Position numbers and translations under genes: made by a program. From contig JBFLYK010000064.1 of assembly GCA_040756995.1 (NCBI GenBank), positions 1 through 36,528 on the forward strand: 36,528 nt of DNA. The letters run 5' to 3'. How positions within the stretch are numbered: position 1 is the first letter of the stretch; every line of letters begins with the position of its first letter. The stretch is from BP-133 sp040756995 (GTDB lineage: Bacteria; Actinomycetota; Acidimicrobiia; IMCC26256; BP-133). Below are positions 8,225 to 16,130 of this stretch, piece after piece. Under the pieces are notes generated by a model. The model did no database searches. It had not been told where the DNA came from and worked only from the letters and a program-made list of their open reading frames with translations.

Positions 8225-8385
8225 CCTCGCCCGTCGGTTTCTGCGCATCGGCTGACGGGTGAGGCTCATCCCCGCCCTCCCCCCGGGGATGAGCGCCCGC
8301 TGCCGCCGACCGAGCGGCAGCGCAGGCTGAAGGGAGCGAGCAGCCTGAAGGGCTGGGTGGGGCTGGCACCCCCCACCCGGCCCTT
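8225..8385 (+). ncRNA. Candidate structured RNA: five consecutive hairpins
   Basis: Between the divergent ligase and O-methyltransferase genes, five stems follow almost without gaps: A 8225-8235/8254-8264 (11 bp, one G-U), B 8264-8274/8284-8294 (11 bp, C-rich loop), C 8298-8306/8314-8322 (9 bp), D 8323-8329/8341-8347 (7 bp) and E 8348-8362/8371-8385 (15 bp, one U-G). Both non-Watson-Crick pairs are G-U only if the plus strand is transcribed; on the minus strand they would be A-C mismatches. A TTTAAT at 8118-8123 could be a -10, giving a transcript of about 255 nt. No known family is recognised. The C-rich loop of B faintly recalls the actinobacterial 6C RNA, but only one such loop is seen. 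Confidence 0.45.
8348..8385 (+). terminator. 15-bp terminator-like hairpin (stem E)
   Basis: Bases 8348-8362 pair with 8371-8385 around an eight-base loop, with AA at the foot of one arm and TT at the other. It is the strongest stem in the window. It closes the hairpin chain and lies 25 bp before the -10 element of the O-methyltransferase, consistent with ending a separate upstream transcript. Only two Ts follow, so factor-independent termination is not certain. Confidence 0.45.
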
Positions 8386-8409
8386 GGCGCGCGACCGGGC
8401 GGTGGTCCG

Positions 8410-8415
8410 TAGCAT
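8410..8415 (+). promoter_or_regulatory. -10 element (TAGCAT), leaderless O-methyltransferase
   Basis: TAGCAT fits the actinobacterial TANNNT -10 hexamer. Seven bases separate it from the GTG at 8423, so transcription would begin at the start codon. The same arrangement precedes five other genes in the window. No clear -35 is seen. Confidence 0.45.
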
Positions 8416-8422
8416 GGCGGCC

Positions 8423-9091
8423 GTGACCCCCCGCAACCGTTCCAAGTTCATCGATCCGCCCATCGCCGAGTACGCCCTCGACCACTCGAGCGGCCCCGAT
8501 GCCGTGCAGCTCGAACTGCAGCGCGTCACCGCCGAGCGCACCGGCCAGGCGGCCGGCATGCAGGTCGGCGACGACCAGGCCGTCCTGCTCGAGATCCTGG
8601 CCCGGGCCATCGGGGCCCGCCGGGCGGTCGAGATCGGCACGTTCACCGGCTACTCCGCCCTGGCGCTGGCCCGGGGCATGGGCCCCGCCGGTCGACTGCT
8701 GTGCCTCGACATCAGCGAGGAGTGGACGAGCATCGCCCGCGACGCCTGGGAGAAGGCCGGCGTCGCCGACCGCATCGAGCTCCGGATCGGCCCGGCGCTC
8801 GACACCCTGCGGGAACTGCCGCCGGTGCTGTTCGACCTCGCCTTCGTCGACGCCGACAAGACCAGCTACGGCGCCTACTACGACGAGCTGGTGCCGAGAA
8901 TCCGCCCCGGCGGCCTGCTGCTCGTCGACAACACGCTCTGGAGCGGCGCCGTCCTCGACGAGAAGGACGACAGCGACGACACGAAGGCCATCCGGGCCCT
9001 CAACGACCGGATCGTCGCCGATGAGCGGGTGCGTGTCGTGCTCCTGCCCATCGGCGACGGTGTGACGGTCGTCCAGCGAGTCGGTGACTGA
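8423..9091 (+). CDS. Class I SAM-dependent O-methyltransferase (caffeoyl-CoA/COMT-like)
   Basis: A 222-residue cytosolic methyltransferase. It shows the SAM-binding motif VEIGTFTGYSALALA, the acidic residue of motif II in LLCLDISEEW, the metal-binding FVDADKTSYGAYYDEL and VDNTLWSGAV, all in the spacing of cation-dependent caffeoyl-CoA-type O-methyltransferases. The acceptor, probably a catechol-like hydroxyl, cannot be predicted. I chose GTG 8423 because a TANNNT hexamer ends seven bases upstream and the product begins MTPRNRSKFIDPP, as relatives do. ATG 8414 is nine bases upstream in frame but would fall inside that hexamer. The frame stays open to 8144, but that extension covers the hairpin chain and has no protein-like features. 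It is convergent with the sulfatase gene, 10 bp apart. Confidence 0.92.
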   Translation: MTPRNRSKFIDPPIAEYALDHSSGPDAVQLELQRVTAERTGQAAGMQVGDDQAVLLEILARAIGARRAVEIGTFTGYSALALARGMGPAGRLLCLDISEEWTSIARDAWEKAGVADRIELRIGPALDTLRELPPVLFDLAFVDADKTSYGAYYDELVPRIRPGGLLLVDNTLWSGAVLDEKDDSDDTKAIRALNDRIVADERVRVVLLPIGDGVTVVQRVGD

Positions 9092-9101
9092 CCGACGCCG
9101 G

Positions 9102-11447
9102 TCAGGCGGCGGCCACGGCGGCGATCGGGTGGGCCGGCGGGTTGGCCCCGAGGCTGCCGTGGAACGGCTGGTCGGAGAAGTTGAAGATCCCGCCGTCGGT
9201 GGCGACCATCAGGTAGCCACTCCCGTTGGGGACCATGCCCGTCACCGGGGCGTTCATCCTCTGGCCGCCCATCGAACCCCGGAACCCGGCGGCGAAGGCG
9301 AAGACACCGCCGTCCGAGGCCACGAGCCAGTAGCCGCTCCCGTCGGGATCGGGCACGAGGCTCTGCACCGGGGCGTTCAGCCGGGTACCGCCCATGGAGC
9401 CGTGGAAAGCGGCGTCGCCGAAGGCGAAGATGCCGCCGTCGGACGCCACCATGTAATAGCCCTTGCCGGTCGGAGTGGCGATGGAGTCCAGGATCGGTCC
9501 GTTCAACCGGGTACCGCTCATGTCGCCCTGGAAGGCGGCGTCGCCCCGGGCGATGACCCGTCCCCGGTCGGTGAAGATCCAGTAGCCGTTTCCGCTGGGG
9601 GTGCGGGAAAGGCTCACGGCCCGTTCCCCGGCGGTCAGCCCGGTGGCATTGCCGTGGTGGCGGGCGTCGCCCCGGGCGGCGATCATTCCGGCAGAACTGA
9701 GAACCCAGTACCCGTTGCCCAACGGGACCGGTTCGAGGTCGACGGCCTCGGCGGACGTGATCTTCACGTCGCCGTGGTGGCGGGCGTCACCGAAGGAATA
9801 CACCGTCCCGTCGGTGCCGAGCATCCAGTACCCGGACCTCGCCCGGATGACCGGGCCGGTCTCGCCCACCGCGACTGCCGGGATCGTGGTCGTGGTGGTG
9901 GGCGCCGCCGTCGTGGTCGTCGTTCCCGACCCGCCCGGCCTCGTGGTGGTCGTCGTCGAGCTCGTTGACGTCGAACTCGAGGTCGTGGTCGTCGTCGTAG
10001 TGCTCGAGGTCGTGGTGGTCGGCGGCGGCGGCGGGTTGGACGAGGACTCCTGCACGCAGGGGAGGGCGCCGGCCGCGCCCGAACACTGCCGGTAGACGGC
10101 CAGGCGGGCCGAGAGGGCGGTGGTGTCAGGGTCGTTGCCGGATTTACCGTCCTTCAGCAGGTTCACCAGCTGATGTGGGTCGTTGTAGAGGTCGTAGTAC
10201 TCCCGGAACACGACCGTGCCGTCACGTTCGTACTCGACGTACTGGAACCACTCCGTCCGGATCGAGGACCAGTTCGGAATGGAGCGGTGTTCGTCTTCGA
10301 AGAACTCCAGGTAGGCCTCCGGCCGCGTCTCCTCGGCCAGACCGGTGGCGCTGAGGAACGGGATCCCGTCGAGCGGGTACTTCAGCTCGGGCGTCACCCG
10401 GGCCGCGGCCAGGAGCGAGGGGGTGATGTCGACGTTGCCCACGAGACGACGGTCGACGCGCCCCGCCGGCACATGGCCCGGCCAGCGCACCATGAACGGA
10501 ACATTGATCGAGTTGTTGTACGGGTGGTACTTGGACGTGAGCCCGTGCTCGCCCCACTGGTAGCCGTTGTCGGAGGTGAAGACCGACACGGTGTTCGACC
10601 CTTCGCCGAGTTCATCGAGGCGGTCCATCACGGCGCCCACCATGTCGTCGACCGACTTCAGCGTCCGCAGCTGGTTGGTGCGGATGTCGAGGCTCTCCTC
10701 GTAGGTCCAGTCCGAACCGCGCACCCACGACGGCTTATCGGAGCGGTCCGTCTCGAACACGGAGGGGTTCCCGGCCCACTGGCCGATGTCGGCCGTGGCG
10801 TACTGGGCCTCCGGCTCCCAGGGCGAGTGCGGCGCCTGGGTGGCGATGTAGAGGACGAAGGGACGGTCGTCGTCCTGCTCGAAGTTGTCGAGGATCCGCA
10901 GGGCCTGGCGCCTCGCCTCATGGGTGGTGTAGTCGGCCCGCAGGCTGCCCTCGTCGGTGCCCCACGGCACGTTCAGGTAGCCGCCGGCGCTCAGGGCCCA
11001 GTAGTCGGTGTGGGGAGGCTGGTCGCCGTTGTTCCACCCGATGAGGAACTTCCCGACGAGTCCGGTCTGATAGCCGGCGCCCTTGAGGTAGGCCTGGAAC
11101 GTGGCGTCGTAGTCCAGGTTCGTGGTCGTCTGGTTGTTCAGATTGCCGTGATTGTGCGTGTACCGGCCGGAGAACGTCGTCGACCGGGACGGGCAGCACA
11201 GCGGGGTGTTGGCGAACCCGTTGGGAAAGACCGTGCCCTCGGCGCCGAAGTAGCGCATGGTCTGGGGCATCACATCCAGCGTGTCGGCGTAGCGCTGGTC
11301 ATCGGTCATGAACACGATGAGGTTCGGCCGGGGCCCGTCGGGCTCAGTGCTGGCTTGCGTGGCGGCCGGTGCCACCGCCAGACCGGCGGTCACGAACAGG
11401 GCGAGCAACGGCGCGAGACGCGCTCGGACGCGAACGGTGAGCGGCAC
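9102..11447 (-). CDS. Secreted sulfatase with Thr/Ser linker and C-terminal six-repeat module
   Basis: A 781-residue exported sulfatase. Residues 1-32 are a signal peptide. The catalytic domain (about 39-465) has metal ligands Asp49/Asp50 (MTDDQ), the sulfatase signature CCPSR, in which Cys84 is the expected formylglycine precursor, and TSDNGYQWGEHG with Asp293/Asn294. It resembles N-acetylglucosamine-6-sulfatase and arylsulfatase family members and should hydrolyse sulfate esters outside the cell. Residues about 467-525 are a Pro-, then Thr/Ser-rich linker, probably extended and perhaps glycosylated. Residues 539-781 hold six GYW repeats matching those of the peptidase position for position. 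The formylglycine-generating enzyme is not in the window. The start is GTG 11447 with only a weak purine-rich site. The gene is divergent from the repeat protein at 11689. Confidence 0.94.
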   Translation of the reverse strand: MPLTVRVRARLAPLLALFVTAGLAVAPAATQASTEPDGPRPNLIVFMTDDQRYADTLDVMPQTMRYFGAEGTVFPNGFANTPLCCPSRSTTFSGRYTHNHGNLNNQTTTNLDYDATFQAYLKGAGYQTGLVGKFLIGWNNGDQPPHTDYWALSAGGYLNVPWGTDEGSLRADYTTHEARRQALRILDNFEQDDDRPFVLYIATQAPHSPWEPEAQYATADIGQWAGNPSVFETDRSDKPSWVRGSDWTYEESLDIRTNQLRTLKSVDDMVGAVMDRLDELGEGSNTVSVFTSDNGYQWGEHGLTSKYHPYNNSINVPFMVRWPGHVPAGRVDRRLVGNVDITPSLLAAARVTPELKYPLDGIPFLSATGLAEETRPEAYLEFFEDEHRSIPNWSSIRTEWFQYVEYERDGTVVFREYYDLYNDPHQLVNLLKDGKSGNDPDTTALSARLAVYRQCSGAAGALPCVQESSSNPPPPPTTTTSSTTTTTTTSSSTSTSSTTTTTRPGGSGTTTTTAAPTTTTTIPAVAVGETGPVIRARSGYWMLGTDGTVYSFGDARHHGDVKITSAEAVDLEPVPLGNGYWVLSSAGMIAARGDARHHGNATGLTAGERAVSLSRTPSGNGYWIFTDRGRVIARGDAAFQGDMSGTRLNGPILDSIATPTGKGYYMVASDGGIFAFGDAAFHGSMGGTRLNAPVQSLVPDPDGSGYWLVASDGGVFAFAAGFRGSMGGQRMNAPVTGMVPNGSGYLMVATDGGIFNFSDQPFHGSLGANPPAHPIAAVAAA

Positions 11448-11688
11448 GGTTTCTCTTTTCGGGGGAGGGGACGTCGGAATTCAGAGCCGGTTAAGGCCCA
11501 CGACCCGTTGAGTTCAAGGTCGGCGGACGGGCCCCCTTCTGCCAGTTCCTTCCTTCGTCCCATCTGTGTGCGGCTCGGCCCCCGTGCGCCCCCCGGGTGG
11601 TTCGTGACGATGCGCAGGGATCGCCGAAGGGCGCTGCGAACATCTCGGAACCCCCCTGTCCGGTCCCCCTGCCTCCGGAGTCCCGCGC
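11448..11688. other. Divergent intergenic region
   Basis: This 241-bp spacer separates the sulfatase and the repeat-protein gene and must hold promoters for both. CCGGAG at about eight bases before the ATG at 11689 is a plausible ribosome site. I see no clear -10/-35 pair and no repeat. Confidence 0.4.
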
Positions 11689-13921
11689 ATGCCGTCGTCC
11701 GTCTCGTCCCGCCCGACCCCTGGGGGTCGGCCTCGTTGGCAACTCCTCCTGCTCGCCGTGCTGGCCACGGTGCTCAGCTCGATGGTGCCGGTCCGGCCGG
11801 CTCCGGCCGTGGCCTCCGCCCCGGTCGTCCCCTCGCCCGCCGGATACTGGGCTGTCGCCAGCGATGGAGGCATCTTCGCCTNNNNNNNNNNNNNNNNNNN
11901 NNNNNNNNNNNNNNNNNNNNNNNNNNNNNNNNNNNNNNNNNNNNNNNNNNNNNNNNNNNNNNNNNNNNNNNNNNNNNNNNNTCGGTGATGCGGGGTTCTT
12001 CGGCTCGACCGGGGCGGTCAGTTTGAACAAGCCGATCGTCGGGATGGCGGCGACGCCGTCCGGCAAGGGCTATTGGTTGACGGCCAGCGACGGTGGGATT
12101 TTCGCCTTCGGTGATGCGGGGTTCTTCGGCTCGACCGGGGCGGTCAGTTTGAACAAGCCGATCGTCGGGATGGCGGCGACGCCGTCCGGCAAGGGCTATT
12201 GGTTGACGGCCAGCGACGGTGGGATTTTCGCCTTTGGTGATGCGGGGTTCTTCGGCTCGACGGGCGCCGTGCGGCTCAACAAGCCGATCGTCGGCATGGC
12301 CGCCACCCCGACCGGCAACGGTTACTGGCTGACCGCCAACGACGGCGGCATCTTCGCCTTCGGCGACGCCGCCTTCCACGGCGCTGCCGCCAGCCGTGCG
12401 ACGGAGAAGGCGGCCCCGGCCGTGGTCGGACTTCTGTCCACCCCGACCGGCGCCGGCTACTGGCAGGTCGCGGCCGGCGGTGAGGTGTTCGCCTTCGGCG
12501 ATGCCGCCGATCTCGGCGGCCTGTCGGCGCTCAACCGGCCGCTGGTGGCCATGGCCGCCCTTCCCGCCCCGGTTCCCGACCCCGACGGTCCGTCGATCAT
12601 CGGGGCCGGCCCGGATGACGACCCCGCCCCGAACACCGGCGGCGGCGACCCCGGTCCGACGACGACCACGACGGTGCCTCCCCTGGTCGAACTGCCGCCC
12701 GGCTTCTTCTCCGGCGCCTTCGAGCCGTCGTGGGGCACCAGCCCCTCCGAGGATCCGACCGAGGTGGGACGCAACAAGGCCGGACGCGTGCTGGCCCTGG
12801 CCGAGGCCGGCGATGTCGTCTTCGTGGCCGGAGAGTTCGCCGGCGTGACGCCCCCCGGGGTCAGCATGAGAGCGGCCAGCAACGACCCGACCACCATTGT
12901 CCGCCGGCCGTACCTCGTGGCGCTCAACCGCCGGACCGGCGCCCTGCTCGACTGGGACGCCCAACCGAACGAAGCAGTGCTGGCACTGGCCGTGTCGCCT
13001 GACGGTCGCCGGCTGTACGTCGGGGGCCGGTTCCGCCGCATCGGCGGCGGCCCCGCCGGCCGGATCGCCGCCCTCGATGTCACGACCGGCCGCATCGACC
13101 CCACCTTCCAGCCGCCGCTGGCCAACTCGGGGGTCAGAGCCATGACCCTCGTCGGCGACACGCTCTACATCGGCGGCAACTTCACCCAACTGGGAGACAC
13201 CGCCCGCCCCGGCGTCGCCGCCCTCGACGCCGCCACCGGAGCGCTGCGCCACGACTTCGTGCCGCCGGCCAACACCGGCGGCCGCTACACCGGCCAGACC
13301 GGCATCCCCACCGAGGACGGCAATCCCGGTGTCGTCTACGACCTGGCCGTCACCGCCGACGGGCGCCTCATCGTGGCCGGAGACTTCCTCCACTTCGGCG
13401 ACCAGGGCGGACTGCTCGCCCTCGACGCCCGAACCGGCCAGAAGACCGCCTGGCAGCCGGACGTCGGCCGTCCCGTCCACGGCGTCACGATCTGGCCCGG
13501 CGACGGCACCACCTTCTTCGCCGCCGCCGGCGGGACGGGCGGCGTGGTCGACGCCTACCGGCCCGACGGCCCCGCCAAGGCGCTGTGGCGCCACCGCGTG
13601 GACGGCGACGCCATGGACGTGGCCGCCACCACCCAACGGGTCTACCTCGTCGGACACTACGACTACGTCCTCGGCAAGAACACGACCTGCGGTGCACCGC
13701 CCTGCACCGGAGGCGCCGACGGTGACGTCGTGAACCGCCACATCTCCGCCTTCGACGCCGTGAGCGGTGCGCACGACCTCGACTTCTCCCCCCAACTGAA
13801 CACCCCCCAGGGCCCCTATGTGGCGCTCGTCGGCCAGCGTCACCTCTACGTGGGTGGCGACTTCACCGAAGTCAACGGCAAACCCCAGCCGGGCTTCGTC
13901 AAGTTCCCGGCCGCCCGCTGA
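11689..13921 (+). CDS. Secreted GYW-repeat / beta-propeller protein, interrupted by assembly gap
   Basis: The start is ATG 11689 with CCGGAG about eight bases upstream. Residues 1-43 are a signal peptide. GYW repeats of 42 residues start at 11842. The frame before the N-run (11689 frame) differs from the frame after it, which runs to the stop at 13921, but the flanks join in frame if the N-run is removed or replaced by any multiple of 126 bp, so this is an assembly artefact and not a broken gene. After about five visible repeats comes a short Thr-rich linker (about 12655-12690). A large second domain follows with repeated LAVSPDGRRLYVGGRF, LYIGGNFTQ, RLIVAGDF and LYVGGDFTEVNG motifs, a second propeller resembling delta-60-type repeats. 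No enzyme motif is seen. It probably acts at the cell surface; its function is unknown. The NHL gene follows 38 bp downstream. Confidence 0.85.
11882..11981. other. Assembly gap of 100 N inside tandem repeat
   Basis: Exactly 100 N, the conventional size for a gap of unknown length. It lies inside a Phe codon of a tandem array. The base before it (11881) and the two after it (11982-11983) can form one TTC codon, so the true missing length is a multiple of 126 bp, possibly zero. Confidence 0.97.
11985..12236 (+). repeat. Two near-identical 126-bp tandem repeats
   Basis: The copies at 11985-12110 and 12111-12236 differ at one base by eye (CTTCG versus CTTTG at the end). A third copy from 12237 matches for about 25 bases and then diverges. 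Each unit encodes 42 residues. These two copies use GGT, GAT, GCG, GGG, TTG and ATT codons, whereas neighbouring repeats use mainly GGC, GAC, GCC, CTG and ATC. This points to recent duplication and explains the assembly gap. Confidence 0.93.
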
Positions 13922-13959
13922 GTGGCACCCCCGGTCCTCCGATCCAGAAAGGTCAGGCT

Positions 13960-16128
13960 GTGCGATCGCTGACGCAGTCCCTTCGCCGGGCACGGAAGTG
14001 CATCGTCCTGCCCGTCATCGTCGCCGCGGTCAGTGTCGGCTCCGGCGTTCCCGGCGTCGCCCGCGCCGCCGACACGACCGGCGTCGTGGTGGCCGTGGCC
14101 GGCTCGGGCGAAGGCGGATTCGGAGGTGACGGCGGCCCGGCGCTCGACGCCGAGCTGTACCAGCCCCGCATGGTGACCTTCGACGCCGCCGGCACCATGT
14201 ACATCGCCGACACGCTCAACCAGGCGATCCGGGTGGTCGAACCCGACGGGACGATGGGGACCGTGGCCGGGATCCCCGAGCCGGTCTCCGAAGACGCCGA
14301 CAGCCAGTGTCCCCGCAACTACTCGGGCGACGGTGGGCCGGCGTTCGAGGCCCGGCTCGCCTGTCCCCACAGCCTGGCCGTCTCTCCCGGCGGACGGCTC
14401 GTCATCGCCGACTCCGAGAACCACCGGATCCGTGAGATCGACAGCACCGGGACCATCCGCACCATCGCCGGTACGGGCACGAAAGGGTTCGGGGGCGACA
14501 ACGGGCCGGCGGTGAAGGCCCATCTGGCCGACCCCAAGGGGGTCATCTTCGATTCCGCCGGCAACCTCTACATCGCCGACACCAACAACCACCGGGTCCG
14601 GAAGGTCACCCCCGCCGGGATCATCACGACCGTCGCCGGCACGGGCGTCCTCGGCGGCGCCGGCGACGGCGGGCCGGCGCTCGAGGCCGATCTCTTCGAG
14701 CCCCGCACGGTGGCCCTGGGGCCGGGCGGCGAGCTGTACATCGCCGAGCCGAAGGCCCACCGGATCCGCAAGGTCGACGCCAACGGGACCATCACCCGGG
14801 TCGCCGGCACCTCGGTGGCCGGCTTCTCGGGAGACGGCGGGCCGGCCGTCGACGCCAAGCTCAACAAGCCCCGGGGCATCGACGTCGACGCCGCCGGAGT
14901 GGTCTACATCGCCGACAGCGAGAACGACCGCATCCGCCGGATCGGTCTCGACGGCGTCATCACCACCATCGCCGGCACCGGCGCGGCCCGCTCCAGCGGT
15001 GACGGCCAGCCGGCCGTCGACGCTCCGTTCCATGGTCCCCGAGCCGTCGCCGTGGTCGGGGACGACCTCTACGTGACCGACACCTACGGCAACCGCATCC
15101 GCCGGATCAACGGGATCACCAGCGGGCCGGCCGTTCCGGTGACCGGGACGACCACCGTCGTCACCGCCTCCAGCGCCACCACCTCCACCACGACCACGTC
15201 GACGACCACGTCGAGCACCACCACGACCACGACGTCGAGCACCACCACGACCAGCGGGCCGAAGCCCACGACGACCACGTCGACGACGGCACCGGCGAAG
15301 GCCGGCCACGACCCGCGCACCATTCCCTCCGGTCAAGGACCCACAACCCCGTCCCGTTCCGTGTCCGGCTACTGGATGCTCGGTTCCCGCGGCGACATCT
15401 ATGCCTTCGGCGCCGCCGTGCACCGGGGGAACCCCGGGTTGCTGGCCCCGTCGGTCTCGGCCGTCGACCTCGAGCCGGCACCGGGGGGAGGGGGCTACTG
15501 GGTGCTGACCAGTGACGGCCGGGTCCGGCCGTTCGGCGATGCCCGGGCGCTCGGTGACGTCATGCCGGGACGGCTGAGCACCGGCGAACGCGTCGCCAGC
15601 CTGTCCGCCACGCCGTCGGGGGACGGCTACTGGGTCTTCACCGACCGGGGGCGGGCCATCGCCTTCGGCGACGCCCGGTTCCTCGGCGACGTGTCGTCGG
15701 TCAGGCTCAACGGCCCGGTCCTCGACTCCGTGGCCACACCATCGGGTCACGGCTACTACATGGTGGCCTCGGACGGCGGCATCTTCAGTTTCGGTGATGC
15801 CCGCTTCTACGGCTCGACCGGTGACCGGCGGCTCAACGCACCGGTCCAGTCGCTCGTCCCGGCCGCCGACGGCCGTGGCTACTGGCTCGTGGCGTCCGAC
15901 GGCGGCATCTTCGCCTTCTCGGCGCCGTTCCGGGGTTCGTTGGGCGACCGGCGACTCAACCAGCCGGTGACCGGGATGGTCCGCTTCGGCGACGGCTACC
16001 TGATGGTGGCGGCCGACGGCGGTGTCTTCAACTTCTCGGGGCTGCCCTTCGCCGGGTCACTGGGCGGCTCGCCTCCGGCCCACCCGGTCGTGTCGGTCGC
16101 GCCGCTCGCCCCGAACCCGTCCCACTGA
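13960..16128 (+). CDS. Secreted NHL-repeat propeller with Thr/Ser linker and C-terminal six-repeat module
   Basis: A 722-residue exported protein. Residues 1-36 are a signal peptide. Residues about 40-385 hold six NHL repeats, each with a variant of the GDGGPA..A.L..P pattern followed by LYIADTxNHRIRKV, forming a probable six-bladed propeller. Residues about 395-445 are a Thr/Ser-rich linker encoded by ACC/ACG simple sequence. Residues 470-722 are the same six GYW repeats found at the C-terminus of the peptidase and the sulfatase. No catalytic motif is visible; NHL propellers usually bind proteins or ligands. The GTG start at 13960 has GAAAGG upstream. It follows the previous gene by 38 bp and probably shares its transcript. 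It is convergent with the regulator, with 2 bp between stop codons. Confidence 0.92.
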   Translation: MRSLTQSLRRARKCIVLPVIVAAVSVGSGVPGVARAADTTGVVVAVAGSGEGGFGGDGGPALDAELYQPRMVTFDAAGTMYIADTLNQAIRVVEPDGTMGTVAGIPEPVSEDADSQCPRNYSGDGGPAFEARLACPHSLAVSPGGRLVIADSENHRIREIDSTGTIRTIAGTGTKGFGGDNGPAVKAHLADPKGVIFDSAGNLYIADTNNHRVRKVTPAGIITTVAGTGVLGGAGDGGPALEADLFEPRTVALGPGGELYIAEPKAHRIRKVDANGTITRVAGTSVAGFSGDGGPAVDAKLNKPRGIDVDAAGVVYIADSENDRIRRIGLDGVITTIAGTGAARSSGDGQPAVDAPFHGPRAVAVVGDDLYVTDTYGNRIRRINGITSGPAVPVTGTTTVVTASSATTSTTTTSTTTSSTTTTTTSSTTTTSGPKPTTTTSTTAPAKAGHDPRTIPSGQGPTTPSRSVSGYWMLGSRGDIYAFGAAVHRGNPGLLAPSVSAVDLEPAPGGGGYWVLTSDGRVRPFGDARALGDVMPGRLSTGERVASLSATPSGDGYWVFTDRGRAIAFGDARFLGDVSSVRLNGPVLDSVATPSGHGYYMVASDGGIFSFGDARFYGSTGDRRLNAPVQSLVPAADGRGYWLVASDGGIFAFSAPFRGSLGDRRLNQPVTGMVRFGDGYLMVAADGGVFNFSGLPFAGSLGGSPPAHPVVSVAPLAPNPSH

Positions 16129-16130
16129 GC

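Noticed and set aside
8264..8294. Single palindrome resembling a type I-E CRISPR repeat (CTCATCCCCG...CGGGGATGAG)
   Set aside because: It occurs only once, with no spacers, second repeat or cas genes; it fits better as one stem of the hairpin chain.
8332..8347. Similarity of GGGAGCGAGCAGCC to the SRP RNA apical loop (GGAAGCAGCC)
   Set aside because: The conserved asymmetric loop and flanking stem of SRP RNA are absent; the match is short.
8144..8422. In-frame N-terminal extension of the O-methyltransferase
   Set aside because: It would add about 93 residues with no protein-like features, translated through five strong hairpins; family length and the -10 element favour GTG 8423.
11689..13921. 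Frameshifted pseudogene
   Set aside because: The apparent shift comes from the arbitrary 100-N gap; removing it restores one frame and both halves are intact.
11774..13993. 739-residue minus-strand open frame across the repeat protein
   Set aside because: Antisense shadow of the exported repeat protein; composition is Gly/Arg/Val/Ala-rich with no domain, and it runs through the N-gap.
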